From an uncultured Bacilli bacterium (GTDB lineage: Bacteria; Bacillota_I; Bacilli_A; RF39; UBA660), in NCBI GenBank assembly GCA_934095865.1, contig CAKOKU010000005.1, positions 37,278 through 101,277 of the forward strand: a stretch of DNA of 64,000 bases. The letters are read 5' to 3'. Shown here in pieces: positions 43,262-51,262 of the stretch; positions within the stretch are counted from its first letter, which is position 1; every line of letters begins with the position of its first letter. Below the pieces are notes generated by a model that saw nothing but the letters and a program-made list of their open reading frames with translations, was not told the DNA's origin and searched no databases. A program made the position numbers and the translations under genes.

Positions 43262-45820
43262 ATGGAAAAAGTATGCTTAGTAGATGGTAATAATTTAATG
43301 TTTAGAGCTTATTATGCTACGGCTTATACAGGAAATATGATGAAAAATTCAAAAATGTTTCCTACTAATGCTTTATATGGTTTTGTTAATATGATGCATA
43401 AAATAATCGAAGAAGAAAAGCCTAAATATATTATGGTAGCCTTTGATATTGGTAAGAACTTTCGTAAAGAAAAATATGATACTTATAAAGCAGGACGAAT
43501 TGAAACTCCTGAAGAATTAAAAATGCAAATGCCAGTTGCCAGAAAAATTTTGACGGCAATGGGAATTAAGTATTATGAGTTAGAACCATTTGAAGCTGAT
43601 GATATTATTGGAACCTTTGCTAGTAAATGTAATAATAATAGTGAATATAATGCCACAATAATATCTAGTGATAAAGATTTATTACAATTGATTACTGATG
43701 AAGTTGAAGTAAAACTTTTAAAGTCTAAAGATTTTATAAGATACAATCCAACTAACTTTTTAGCAGACTGGGGTTTTACACCAATCCACATGATTGATTA
43801 TAAAGCCCTAGCAGGCGATTCATCAGATAATATTCCTGGGGTAAAAGGTATAGGAGATAAAACGGCTATTAGTTTGTTAAAGACTTATACTGATTTAGAT
43901 GATATTTATAATCATATTGATGAGATAAAAGGCGCTGTTAAAACGAAGTTAATAAATGATAAAGAAGCTGCTTATATTTCTAAAGAAATGGCTACTATTT
44001 ATCAAAGTGTACCTATTGATTTAGATTTTTCCCAAATAAAATATTTAGGGCCAAATGATGAAGAATTGACATCAATTTATGAAGATTTAGAGTTTTATTC
44101 TTTCTTAAAGTCACGTCCAGTTAATAAAAAAGAAGAAGAGTTTAAATATCAAACAATTATTGATGCTAGCGAAATTGAAGGTGTTGGTACTTATTCTTAT
44201 TATATAGAATGTAATAATACTAATTATCATTTAGCTGAGATTGTGGGCATGGGTGTTGCAACGAAAAAGAATACTTATTATGTTCCTAAGCTTTTAATTC
44301 GTGATGTTTTAGAGCGAATAAAGGATAAAATTAAATATACATATGATCTAAAAAAGAATATTTGCTTATTAAAAAATGAAGAGTTAACTGCTAAAACCAT
44401 TTTTGATACTATGATTGCATCTTATTTATTAGAAGAAAATACTAAAGAAGATATATCTTATTTATTAAGAGCGCAAAATATAAGTGTTTCCTTTTTTGAA
44501 GAAGGTTTAAAAGAAGGTTTTAGTAATAGTGATATAGCTAAAAAAGCAAGATTTATTTTTGATACTAGAGATTCTTATATTAAAAAGATTAAACTAGAAG
44601 ATATGGAAAATCTATTTTCTAATATAGAAATGCCATTAATAAGTGTTCTTGCTAAGATGGAGCTTAATGGTATAAAATGTGACAAAGAAATCTTAAAAGC
44701 AATGTCGAAAGAAGTATCTAAAAATATTAAAGAACTGGAAGCAAGAATTTATTTTGAGTGTGGTAAGGAATTTAATATAGCATCACCAAAACAATTAGGA
44801 GTAGTTTTGTTTGAAGATTTACATTTGCCGTATGCTAAGAAAAATAAATCGGGTGGCTACAAGACCGATGTTGATACCCTAAAAAAATTGGTTAATTATC
44901 ATCCTGTTATTTGTGATATTTTAGAGTTTAGAAATTTAAATAAACTTTATACGACTTATTTAGAAGGATTAATTCCATATATTCAAGAAGATGGGAAGAT
45001 TCATACAATTTATAAGCAAAACTTAACAAGAACGGGAAGATTGTCATCAGTTGATCCTAATATGCAAAATATTCCTGCTAAAGATAGTGAAGGCCGCAAG
45101 ATAAAGAAAGCCTTTACGCCAGAATATGATTATTTACTTAGTTGTGATTATTCACAAATCGAATTAAGACTACTAGCGCATATTAGTAAATCAGAAGAAC
45201 TTATTAAAGCTTATCAAAATAATGAAGATATTCATACGAAAGTAGCAGCGGATATTCATGGTATAAGTCCAAGTGAGGTTACGCCCTTAATGCGAAAGAC
45301 AGCGAAAGCCGTTATCTTTGGTATTGTTTATGGTATCAGTGGTTTCGGTTTAGGTGAAAACTTAGAAATATCAGCTAAAGAAGCTAAGAAATTTATAGAA
45401 AAATATTATGAATTTTATCCAGGTGTTAAAAATTATATGGATAAAATAATAGAGGAAGCTTATCTTAATGGGGAAGTACGAACCTTGTTTAATCGAAAAA
45501 GAACTATTGAAGAATTAAAAAATAAGAATTATATGATTAGACAACAAGGTGAAAGAATTGCTCTAAATACACCTATTCAAGGAACTTGTGCAGATATTAT
45601 GAAGAAGGCTATGGTAGAAATTGATAAGGCGTTTAAGGAAAATAATATTAAGAGTAAAATGTTATTACAAGTTCACGATGAGTTAATATTTGATGTCATA
45701 GCTAGTGAAAAGGAACAAGTAATAAGTATAGTTAAAGATAAAATGGAAAATGCCATAAAACTTTTAGTGCCAATTAAAGTTAGTAGTGATATAGGAACTA
45801 ATTGGTATGATACAAAATAA
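43262..45820 (+). CDS. polA: DNA polymerase I
   Basis: This 852-residue protein has a 5'-3' exonuclease domain (about 1-285; LVDGNNLMFRAYYA, FEADDIIGT, GDSSDNIPG), a central 3'-5' exonuclease fold and a family A polymerase domain. The polymerase motifs are A SCDYSQIELRLLAHI, B RKTAKAVIFGIVYG and C LQVHDELIFD. The centre has SYYIECNN where a proofreading enzyme has a DxE motif, so proofreading is probably lost, as in many Bacillota. It acts in Okazaki fragment maturation and repair. The repair gene mutM follows 62 bp downstream. Confidence 0.95.
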   Translation: MEKVCLVDGNNLMFRAYYATAYTGNMMKNSKMFPTNALYGFVNMMHKIIEEEKPKYIMVAFDIGKNFRKEKYDTYKAGRIETPEELKMQMPVARKILTAMGIKYYELEPFEADDIIGTFASKCNNNSEYNATIISSDKDLLQLITDEVEVKLLKSKDFIRYNPTNFLADWGFTPIHMIDYKALAGDSSDNIPGVKGIGDKTAISLLKTYTDLDDIYNHIDEIKGAVKTKLINDKEAAYISKEMATIYQSVPIDLDFSQIKYLGPNDEELTSIYEDLEFYSFLKSRPVNKKEEEFKYQTIIDASEIEGVGTYSYYIECNNTNYHLAEIVGMGVATKKNTYYVPKLLIRDVLERIKDKIKYTYDLKKNICLLKNEELTAKTIFDTMIASYLLEENTKEDISYLLRAQNISVSFFEEGLKEGFSNSDIAKKARFIFDTRDSYIKKIKLEDMENLFSNIEMPLISVLAKMELNGIKCDKEILKAMSKEVSKNIKELEARIYFECGKEFNIASPKQLGVVLFEDLHLPYAKKNKSGGYKTDVDTLKKLVNYHPVICDILEFRNLNKLYTTYLEGLIPYIQEDGKIHTIYKQNLTRTGRLSSVDPNMQNIPAKDSEGRKIKKAFTPEYDYLLSCDYSQIELRLLAHISKSEELIKAYQNNEDIHTKVAADIHGISPSEVTPLMRKTAKAVIFGIVYGISGFGLGENLEISAKEAKKFIEKYYEFYPGVKNYMDKIIEEAYLNGEVRTLFNRKRTIEELKNKNYMIRQQGERIALNTPIQGTCADIMKKAMVEIDKAFKENNIKSKMLLQVHDELIFDVIASEKEQVISIVKDKMENAIKLLVPIKVSSDIGTNWYDTK

Positions 45821-45882
45821 AGTTTAAATGTAGCCAAAAACAAAAAAATTATAGATTAAAAACTAATGAAAGAAGAAGTAAT

Positions 45883-46701
45883 ATGCCAGAAATAGCAGAA
45901 GTAGAAACAGTAAGAAATGTATTAAAGAAAAGTGTTTTACATAAAAGAATAATTGGGGTTGATATCTATTATGATAAGATGATAGAGCAGGATGTAGAAG
46001 AATTTAAGAAAAGTCTTATTAATAATAGTTTTAAAGATATTAAAAGAGTAGGAAAATGGTTGATTTTCGAACTTGATAATTATTATTTATTAAGTCATCT
46101 AAGGATGGAAGGAAAGTATTTTATTAAAGATACTTCTGAGGTGAAGGCTAAACATGAGCACGTTATTATCCATTTTGAGGATAAAACTGATTTGAGGTAT
46201 CATGATACGAGAAAATTTGGTAGAATGAAGATTATTCCTAAAGATGAATTAAATGAAACCGAAGAAATCAAAAAACAAGGTTTTGAGCCTGGTAGTTCCA
46301 ATTTAACTGGTGAGTATTTAGTTAATAAATTTAAGGGAAAGAAAGAACCTATTAAGACAGCTTTATTGGATCAAACGATTATTAGTGGTCTTGGTAATAT
46401 TTATGCTGATGAAGTCTTGTTTGCTAGTGGTATTTATCCCGAGAGAAGTGCTAATAGTATTACTTTAGAAGAGGCAAATAAAATAGTTTTAGCTAGTGCT
46501 AGAATAATTAAAAAAGCCATGGAATTAGGGGGAACAACAATAAGAAGCTATACCTCTAGTTTAGGTGTAACTGGGCATTATCAAGATTATTTGTGTGTGC
46601 ATAAACAAGAAGGCTGTCCATGTAAAACTTGTAAAAGTCCAATAGTGCGTATTAAAGTAGGAGGAAGAAGCACTTATTATTGTCCTAAATGTCAAAAATA
46701 A
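45883..46701 (+). CDS. mutM: Formamidopyrimidine-DNA glycosylase
   Basis: This 272-residue glycosylase has the catalytic N-terminus PEIAEVETV (Pro2, Glu3), a helix-two-turn-helix LLDQTIISGLGNIYADEVLF, and a C-terminal zinc finger with Cys pairs CKTC and CPKC around VGGRSTYY. It excises 8-oxoguanine and formamidopyrimidines, then cleaves the backbone. GAAAGAAGAAG precedes the start. It follows polA, as often seen in Bacillota. Confidence 0.94.
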   Translation: MPEIAEVETVRNVLKKSVLHKRIIGVDIYYDKMIEQDVEEFKKSLINNSFKDIKRVGKWLIFELDNYYLLSHLRMEGKYFIKDTSEVKAKHEHVIIHFEDKTDLRYHDTRKFGRMKIIPKDELNETEEIKKQGFEPGSSNLTGEYLVNKFKGKKEPIKTALLDQTIISGLGNIYADEVLFASGIYPERSANSITLEEANKIVLASARIIKKAMELGGTTIRSYTSSLGVTGHYQDYLCVHKQEGCPCKTCKSPIVRIKVGGRSTYYCPKCQK

Positions 46702-46769
46702 TTATTGGGATATTTTGGCTAATAAAATACTTGAAAATAGAAAAAGTTTAAAGAGAAAGAAGAAGATTT

Positions 46770-48104
46770 ATGATTAAATTAAAAAATAGTAAAATTTTTG
46801 TTTTAGGAATGGCTAGAAGTGGCTATGAAGTGAGTAAATATTTGAGTAAATATAATAATGAAATATTAGTAAGTGATGCTAAAGAGCAAGATGAAAATCA
46901 AGTAAAAGAATTGGAAAATTTAAATGTTAAAGTAGTTATTGGCGCCAATCCAGAAGAATTATTGGATGAGTCATATGATATTGTAATCAAGAACCCAGGT
47001 ATTAAATATACTAATCCTGTTGTTGTAAAAGCTGATAAATTGGGTATTCCAGTAATAAATGAAGTTGAAGCTGCTTCTTACTTTTTTCCTGAAGGATTAC
47101 AAGTTATAGGTGTAACTGGTTCTAATGGTAAAACAACAACAACTAATTTGATTAATGAATTCTTAAAAAAAGCTGGTAAAAAAGTGATAATGGCTGGTAA
47201 TATGGGGATACCTGTATGTAGCATTTTAGATAAATTAACTAGTGATACGATTTTATTATTAGAAATTTCTATTCAACAATTATGCAATATGCATCATTTT
47301 AAGACTAATGTTAGTGTTTTAACTAATTTAAGTCCAACGCATATAGATTTTTTAGATACTTATGAAAATTATATGAATACTAAAAAAAGAATATTTAATA
47401 ATCATACAGCCAAAGATATAGCTATTTTAAATGCTGAAAATAGTGATGTTATGACTTTAACAAAGGATATTGTTTCTACTAAGATATATTTTAGTAGTAA
47501 AAAAATTGCAGATTTATGTATTTTAGACGATTATATTGTTTATAAAAATGAAAAGATTGTTAAATTAAGTGATATAAAATTACAAGGAATGCATAATTAT
47601 GAAAACATTATGTGTGCTATTGCAGCATCTATGGTTTATGGCGTTTCTAAAGAAGCTATTATAAGCGTTTTAAAAGAATTTGGTGGCGTTGAACATCGTT
47701 TAGAATATGTTAGAACTTTGAATGATGTTTTATATTATAATGATTCAAAAGCTACCAATACTGTTTCAACTACGATTGCACTTAAAGCCTTTAGTAAACC
47801 AACTATACTTATTATGGGTGGTTTAGACCGTGGACATTCTTTTGAACCACTAAATGATTATATGGAAAATGTCAAATTAATTGTTTGTTATGGCCAAACT
47901 AAAGAACGCATTAAAGTTTGGGGTGAGTCTTTAAATAAAGCGGTTATAGTAAAAGAAAATTTACAAGAAGCTACTATGGAGGCATATCATCATGCCGTTA
48001 GTGGTGATGTAGTATTACTTTCTCCAGCTTGTGCTTCGTGGGATCAATATAAGTGCTTTGAAGATCGTGGCACAGAATTTAAAAATATAGTTAATGGATT
48101 ATAA
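46770..48104 (+). CDS. murD: UDP-N-acetylmuramoylalanine-D-glutamate ligase
   Basis: This 444-residue Mur ligase has the ATP loop VTGSNGKTTT, the central LTNLSPTHIDFLDT metal and substrate region and the C-terminal domain start GVEHRLEYV plus LIMGGLDRG. The last is typical of MurD. It adds D-glutamate in cytoplasmic peptidoglycan precursor synthesis, showing that the organism makes a wall. It is not in a dcw-type cell-wall cluster. The following peptidase-like gene overlaps its 3' end by up to 11 bp. Confidence 0.93.
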   Translation: MIKLKNSKIFVLGMARSGYEVSKYLSKYNNEILVSDAKEQDENQVKELENLNVKVVIGANPEELLDESYDIVIKNPGIKYTNPVVVKADKLGIPVINEVEAASYFFPEGLQVIGVTGSNGKTTTTNLINEFLKKAGKKVIMAGNMGIPVCSILDKLTSDTILLLEISIQQLCNMHHFKTNVSVLTNLSPTHIDFLDTYENYMNTKKRIFNNHTAKDIAILNAENSDVMTLTKDIVSTKIYFSSKKIADLCILDDYIVYKNEKIVKLSDIKLQGMHNYENIMCAIAASMVYGVSKEAIISVLKEFGGVEHRLEYVRTLNDVLYYNDSKATNTVSTTIALKAFSKPTILIMGGLDRGHSFEPLNDYMENVKLIVCYGQTKERIKVWGESLNKAVIVKENLQEATMEAYHHAVSGDVVLLSPACASWDQYKCFEDRGTEFKNIVNGL

Positions 48105-48744
48105 AATGAAGGTGAGTTTTGAAGATATTTCAGATATTCCTGTAATTATAGAATATAAAAATAATAAAAATGTTTACATGCGTATTACGGATAACTTAGA
48201 AATATTGGTAACTTGTCATAAAAGAATTAAGGATAAAGAAATAATTAATATAATTAAAAAAAATGAAAAAGCTTTACTTAAAATGTATAAGCATAAACAA
48301 GAAGAATTAGATAAAGATGTGTATTTTTATTATTTAGGAAAACAATATGTTGTTACTTATAATAAAAGTATCAAAGACTGCTATTTTGAAGATGATATAT
48401 TGTTTGCTAAAGACGAAAAAGCTTTGGCTAAGTTTTGGCAAAATGAATGCTTTCGAGTATTTTCTACGGAACTAGAAAAATATGAACCGTATTTTAGTTA
48501 TTTACCCAAGTTTAGTTTGCGAGTAAGAAAAATGAAAACAAGATGGGGAGTTTGTAATCGTGGAAACAATACAGTTACTTTAAATAGCGAGTTATTAAAA
48601 AAAGATATCAGTTTGATTGATTATGTGGTAGTTCATGAATTAAGCCATTTTAAGGAAGCTAATCACAGTGCACTTTTTTGGCATGAAGTAGAATTAAGAT
48701 ATCCTGAATATAAAGAAGCTAGAAAACGTTTAAGAACGGAATAA
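48094..48744 (+). CDS. YgjP-like metallopeptidase domain protein
   Basis: This 216-residue DUF45/YgjP-type protein has RKMKTRWGVCN and the zinc motif VVHELSHFKEANHSALFW (HExxH with a downstream His). The family is widespread and poorly defined in function. The start is ambiguous. ATG 48094 overlaps murD by 11 bp, while ATG 48106 lies one base after the murD stop. Neither has a clear ribosome site, consistent with coupling to murD. It carries no signal peptide, so it is presumably cytoplasmic. Confidence 0.82.
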   Translation: MDYKMKVSFEDISDIPVIIEYKNNKNVYMRITDNLEILVTCHKRIKDKEIINIIKKNEKALLKMYKHKQEELDKDVYFYYLGKQYVVTYNKSIKDCYFEDDILFAKDEKALAKFWQNECFRVFSTELEKYEPYFSYLPKFSLRVRKMKTRWGVCNRGNNTVTLNSELLKKDISLIDYVVVHELSHFKEANHSALFWHEVELRYPEYKEARKRLRTE

Positions 48745-48811
48745 TCTAGTTTCTTTTTTATTAATGTATAATTTTATGATTGTTGGTTATACTAATATTC
48801 ATAAAAAAATT

Positions 48812-48836
48812 TTCATAGAGCTAAATACTCTATGAA
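48812..48836 (+). repeat. Inverted-repeat site IR-L
   Basis: The arms TTCATAGAG and CTCTATGAA are perfectly complementary and flank a 7-bp asymmetric core, CTAAATA. The layout resembles a tyrosine-recombinase core site (two binding arms around a 6-8 bp crossover region). Confidence 0.85.
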
Positions 48837-48850
48837 TACGAAAAATAGGC

Positions 48851-48871
48851 AATCTATTCTTAACTTATAGT
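48851..48871 (+). repeat. Direct repeat copy 1 (-10-like element)
   Basis: It starts AATCTATTCTTAACTTATAG and matches 49143-49163 at 20 of 21 positions. It contains TATAGT but lacks a -35 box at the right distance. Confidence 0.8.
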
Positions 48872-48927
48872 TAAATTTTATCATAAAATACGTACTTTGT
48901 GTAAATTTTCGCTACTTTTTTAACATT

Positions 48928-49047
48928 ATTTCTAGTCAAAATTGTAGTCAAAGAAAATGAGATTTTTTTCTAGGATTTTTCTAGGCATGTTGGCAATTAA
49001 ATAATAGGAGAAACTAAAGCAATTTCTAGTCATTTTTTTAGTCAAAT
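48928..49047 (+). repeat. Paired TCTAGTCA direct repeats
   Basis: ATTTCTAGTCA occurs at 48928-48938 and 49022-49032. Each copy is followed within ten bases by TAGTCAAA. TTTTTCTAGG also occurs twice between them. The function is unknown; clustered short repeats of this type could be protein-binding sites. Confidence 0.6.
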
Positions 49048-49076
49048 TTAATTTAACTTAAGTAAAATCGTATCTT

Positions 49077-49101
49077 TTCATAGAGTATTTAGCTCTAAGA
49101 A
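49077..49101 (-). repeat. Inverted-repeat site IR-R
   Basis: The arms TTCATAGAG and CTCTAAGAA flank the core TATTTAG, the exact reverse complement of the IR-L core. As a whole the site matches the reverse complement of IR-L at 24 of 25 positions, so the pair is in inverted orientation with 240 bp between. Confidence 0.85.
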
Positions 49102-49135
49102 AAATACACAAATAGAAAACTTTTTCTTCCAAAAC

Positions 49136-49163
49136 TCGACAAAATCTACTCTTAACTTATAGT
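49136..49163 (+). promoter_or_regulatory. Promoter of the variable surface protein, within direct repeat copy 2
   Basis: TCGACA at 49136-49141 and TATAGT at 49158-49163 have a 16-bp spacer. The -10 box lies in the second copy (49143-49163) of the 21-bp repeat. GGGTGA precedes the ATG at 49187. Confidence 0.6.
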
Positions 49164-49186
49164 ATTATGAGAATAAGGGTGAAATA

Positions 49187-50524
49187 ATGAGAAAATTTAA
49201 TCGAGAAAAGGCTTTAAAACAAATAGAATTTAATCGTCAAAAGAAGAAATATTTTAAATATCTTTCTATTGGTCTTCCTTGTATAGTGGCAATTATAACA
49301 GTATTTTATTTTGCTTATGCCAAATTTAGTGATGCTGCGGAAACAGAAGTTGTTAATAAGACGGTTGTTGGTGATTTTATTCGTGGTGATGAAGTAATTG
49401 CTTACACAATAGATGGAGAAACTGGTACGGGTACGTTTCCAAAACAGAATACAGGTTATGAAGGTATAAATGTAACTTGTGATAATGATGCAACTGCTAT
49501 CTGGGATAATACAACATGGTCTATAAAAATGACTAGTATGGGTAATGGATATAGGGTAAAATGTACGGTTGCTTTTAAAAGTCAAGAAACAAAAACAATC
49601 TCTGGTGTAACTTTTAAATTGAATACTTTTTCACCAGATTTTACAACATCAGCTTGTACAAGTTGTGATAGTAAAGAGGCCGGTGTTTTTGCAGCCGAAG
49701 ATGATACAGGCACAAGTTACTATTACCGTGGTAGTGTAACAAATAATTATGTAAGTTTTGCTGGTAAGACATGGAGAATTGTTCGTATAAATGGTGATGG
49801 TACTGTTAGAATTATTTTAAATGGAACTACTGGTACAAATAGCCAAATTAATGCTTCATATAGTGATAATACTTATGTCGGTTATATGTATGGTGCGACT
49901 GGTCAAACAACACAAGCGGCAACTCATGCTAATACCAATGATTCAAAACTAAAACAAGCCATTGATACTTGGTATGAAAGTAATTTAAAAACAAGTTATG
50001 CAAGTTACTTGGCAGATAGTGGCTTCTGTGGAGATAGAAAACCACTAGCAACAAATACAACAGCTGGAACAGGAACTGTAACAAGTTATTACAATGGTTA
50101 CGGAAGAGTAGTAGCAAGTCGTCCAAGTTTGAAATGTTTACAAACAAATGATTTATATACAACATCTTCAGCTAGTACAGGTAATAAAGCTTTAAAATAT
50201 CCAATTGCAACAATTACTGCGGATGAGGTTTTAATGGCTGGAAGTAGTGGTGGTGTCTTTGATGGTTCTTGGAACTATACAAAGGCTAGTACAAGTTACC
50301 TAAATATTAACACAACCTATTGGACCATGACTCCGGCAGGAGGTTACGTTTCTTATGACGGCGACAGCGGCTGGCTTGCTCGTGGGTTGACTGTCGGAGC
50401 ATCTGGTAGTTTTGATGACCACCACGTGGGCAACAGCCGTGGCGTGCGTCCTGTGGTTAATTTAAAATCAGATGCCATTAAATCTGGAACTGGAACATCA
50501 AACAATCCATACGTCGTATCATAA
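49187..50524 (+). CDS. Membrane-anchored surface protein with hypervariable C-terminal domain (candidate DGR target)
   Basis: This 445-residue protein has a basic cytoplasmic tail, a membrane helix at about 27-46, and an extracellular part. The outer part includes TWRIVRINGDGTVRIIL, a DSKLKQAIDTWYESNL helix, and a final domain with YWTMTP, then GVRPVVNLKSD and a GTSNNPYVV ending. The final domain resembles C-type-lectin-like variable domains in layout. Codons are AT-ending along most of the gene but switch to GC-rich NNC codons from about residue 385 to 423. That patch matches a diversity-generating-retroelement variable region. A pair of inversion-type sites lies directly upstream. The ligand is unknown, but a role in variable surface binding is likely. 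Confidence 0.75.
   Translation: MRKFNREKALKQIEFNRQKKKYFKYLSIGLPCIVAIITVFYFAYAKFSDAAETEVVNKTVVGDFIRGDEVIAYTIDGETGTGTFPKQNTGYEGINVTCDNDATAIWDNTTWSIKMTSMGNGYRVKCTVAFKSQETKTISGVTFKLNTFSPDFTTSACTSCDSKEAGVFAAEDDTGTSYYYRGSVTNNYVSFAGKTWRIVRINGDGTVRIILNGTTGTNSQINASYSDNTYVGYMYGATGQTTQAATHANTNDSKLKQAIDTWYESNLKTSYASYLADSGFCGDRKPLATNTTAGTGTVTSYYNGYGRVVASRPSLKCLQTNDLYTTSSASTGNKALKYPIATITADEVLMAGSSGGVFDGSWNYTKASTSYLNINTTYWTMTPAGGYVSYDGDSGWLARGLTVGASGSFDDHHVGNSRGVRPVVNLKSDAIKSGTGTSNNPYVVS
50341..50455 (+). other. Candidate DGR variable region (VR) with GC-rich end
   Basis: Counting 50341-50460 gives 68 of 120 G or C (57 percent), against 19 of 60 (32 percent) at 50161-50220 in the same gene. Codons in two clusters read GAC GGC GAC AGC GGC and GAC CAC CAC, then GGC AAC AGC. 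All can be derived from AAC by changing only A. The 3' end CCGTGGCGTGCGTCCTGTGG is GC-rich, as expected of an initiation-of-mutagenic-homology segment. Confidence 0.65.
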
Positions 50525-50529
50525 ATAAT

Positions 50530-50562
50530 AAATCATAGATAGAAATATTTATGATTTTTTTT
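50530..50562 (+). terminator. Terminator after the variable surface protein
   Basis: AAATCATA (50530-50537) pairs with TATGATTT (50550-50557), followed by TTTTT. Confidence 0.8.
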
Positions 50563-50570
50563 AATTGGTG

Positions 50571-50579
50571 TGATAGAAT
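50571..50579 (+). promoter_or_regulatory. Extended -10 promoter of the Bce-type regulator operon
   Basis: TGATAGAAT has TG one base before TAGAAT (50574-50579). The upstream -35 region is weak. The regulator ATG follows at 50600. Confidence 0.5.
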
Positions 50580-50599
50580 ACAATCAAGTGATGGTGTAT

Positions 50600-51262
50600 A
50601 TGAAAAAAATAATGATAGTAGAAGATGATAAACGATTAGCTGAAGAATTAAAGAATTTCTTGGTAAATAATACTTATGAAGCCTTAGTAGTAGAAGATTT
50701 TACAGATGTAGTAGCGGAAATTATAAAAAAAGAAGCTGACTTAGTACTTTTAGATATTAATTTGCCTCATATTAACGGTAGTTTGGTATTAAAAGAACTA
50801 CGAAAAAAATCGAATGTTCCGGTTATTATGGTGACCAGTAGTACTAGTGAATTAGATGAAGCAATAACTTTAAGTAATGGTGCAGATGATTATGTTACTA
50901 AACCATATAATCCAACTTTGCTTTTACTTAGAATTCAAAATATTTTTAAAAGAATTGAATCAACTAACACTAAATTAACCTACGGTGAAATTGAAGTAGT
51001 ACCAAGTAAAGGAATTTTACTGCAAAAAGATAATCAATTGGTTTTAACTAAAAATGAAATGATAATATTTATGTATCTATTAAGCAAAAGAGGAAATATA
51101 GTTAGCCGTGATGAATTAATGGATGAGTTATGGAATAATAGTGAGTACATAAATGATAATGCCCTTACCGTTAATATTAGTCGTTTAAGAAATAAATTAG
51201 AAAGTTTAGGCCTTTATCAATCGATTGAAACGAGAAAAGGTCAAGGTTACATTTTAAAATGA
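50600..51262 (+). CDS. OmpR-family response regulator, BceR-like
   Basis: This 220-residue protein has a receiver domain with the acidic pair EDD (8-10), phospho-acceptor D52 in LLDINLP and lysine in TKPYNP, then a winged helix (TKNEMIIFMYLLSKRG, LTVNISRLRNKLE). The ATG at 50600 is preferred; an in-frame GTG at 50570 overlaps the -10 region. It overlaps the kinase gene by four bases. It probably activates the promoter at about 52291-52348, which carries a BceR-like palindrome. Confidence 0.9.
   Translation: MKKIMIVEDDKRLAEELKNFLVNNTYEALVVEDFTDVVAEIIKKEADLVLLDINLPHINGSLVLKELRKKSNVPVIMVTSSTSELDEAITLSNGADDYVTKPYNPTLLLLRIQNIFKRIESTNTKLTYGEIEVVPSKGILLQKDNQLVLTKNEMIIFMYLLSKRGNIVSRDELMDELWNNSEYINDNALTVNISRLRNKLESLGLYQSIETRKGQGYILK

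Larger units (their letters stand above)
48745..49186. other. 442-bp non-coding region with paired recombination-site-like palindromes
   Basis: No gene is seen. It holds two 25-bp palindromic sites in inverted orientation (48812-48836 and 49077-49101), a 21-bp direct repeat (48851-48871 and 49143-49163), and repeated TCTAGTCA and TTTCTAGG motifs between 48928 and 49050. It also holds the promoter of the 49187 surface protein. See findings. Confidence 0.75.

Noticed and set aside
48812..49101. MITE with 25-bp terminal inverted repeats
   Set aside because: The flanking bases (left ending AAAATTT, right starting AAAATAC) do not form a clear target-site duplication. The palindromic site structure with an inverted core fits recombination sites better, though a MITE is not fully excluded.
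49214..50165. Minus-strand open frames of 78 and 123 codons within the variable surface protein gene
   Set aside because: They are frame shadows of the plus-strand gene without ribosome sites or recognisable domains.
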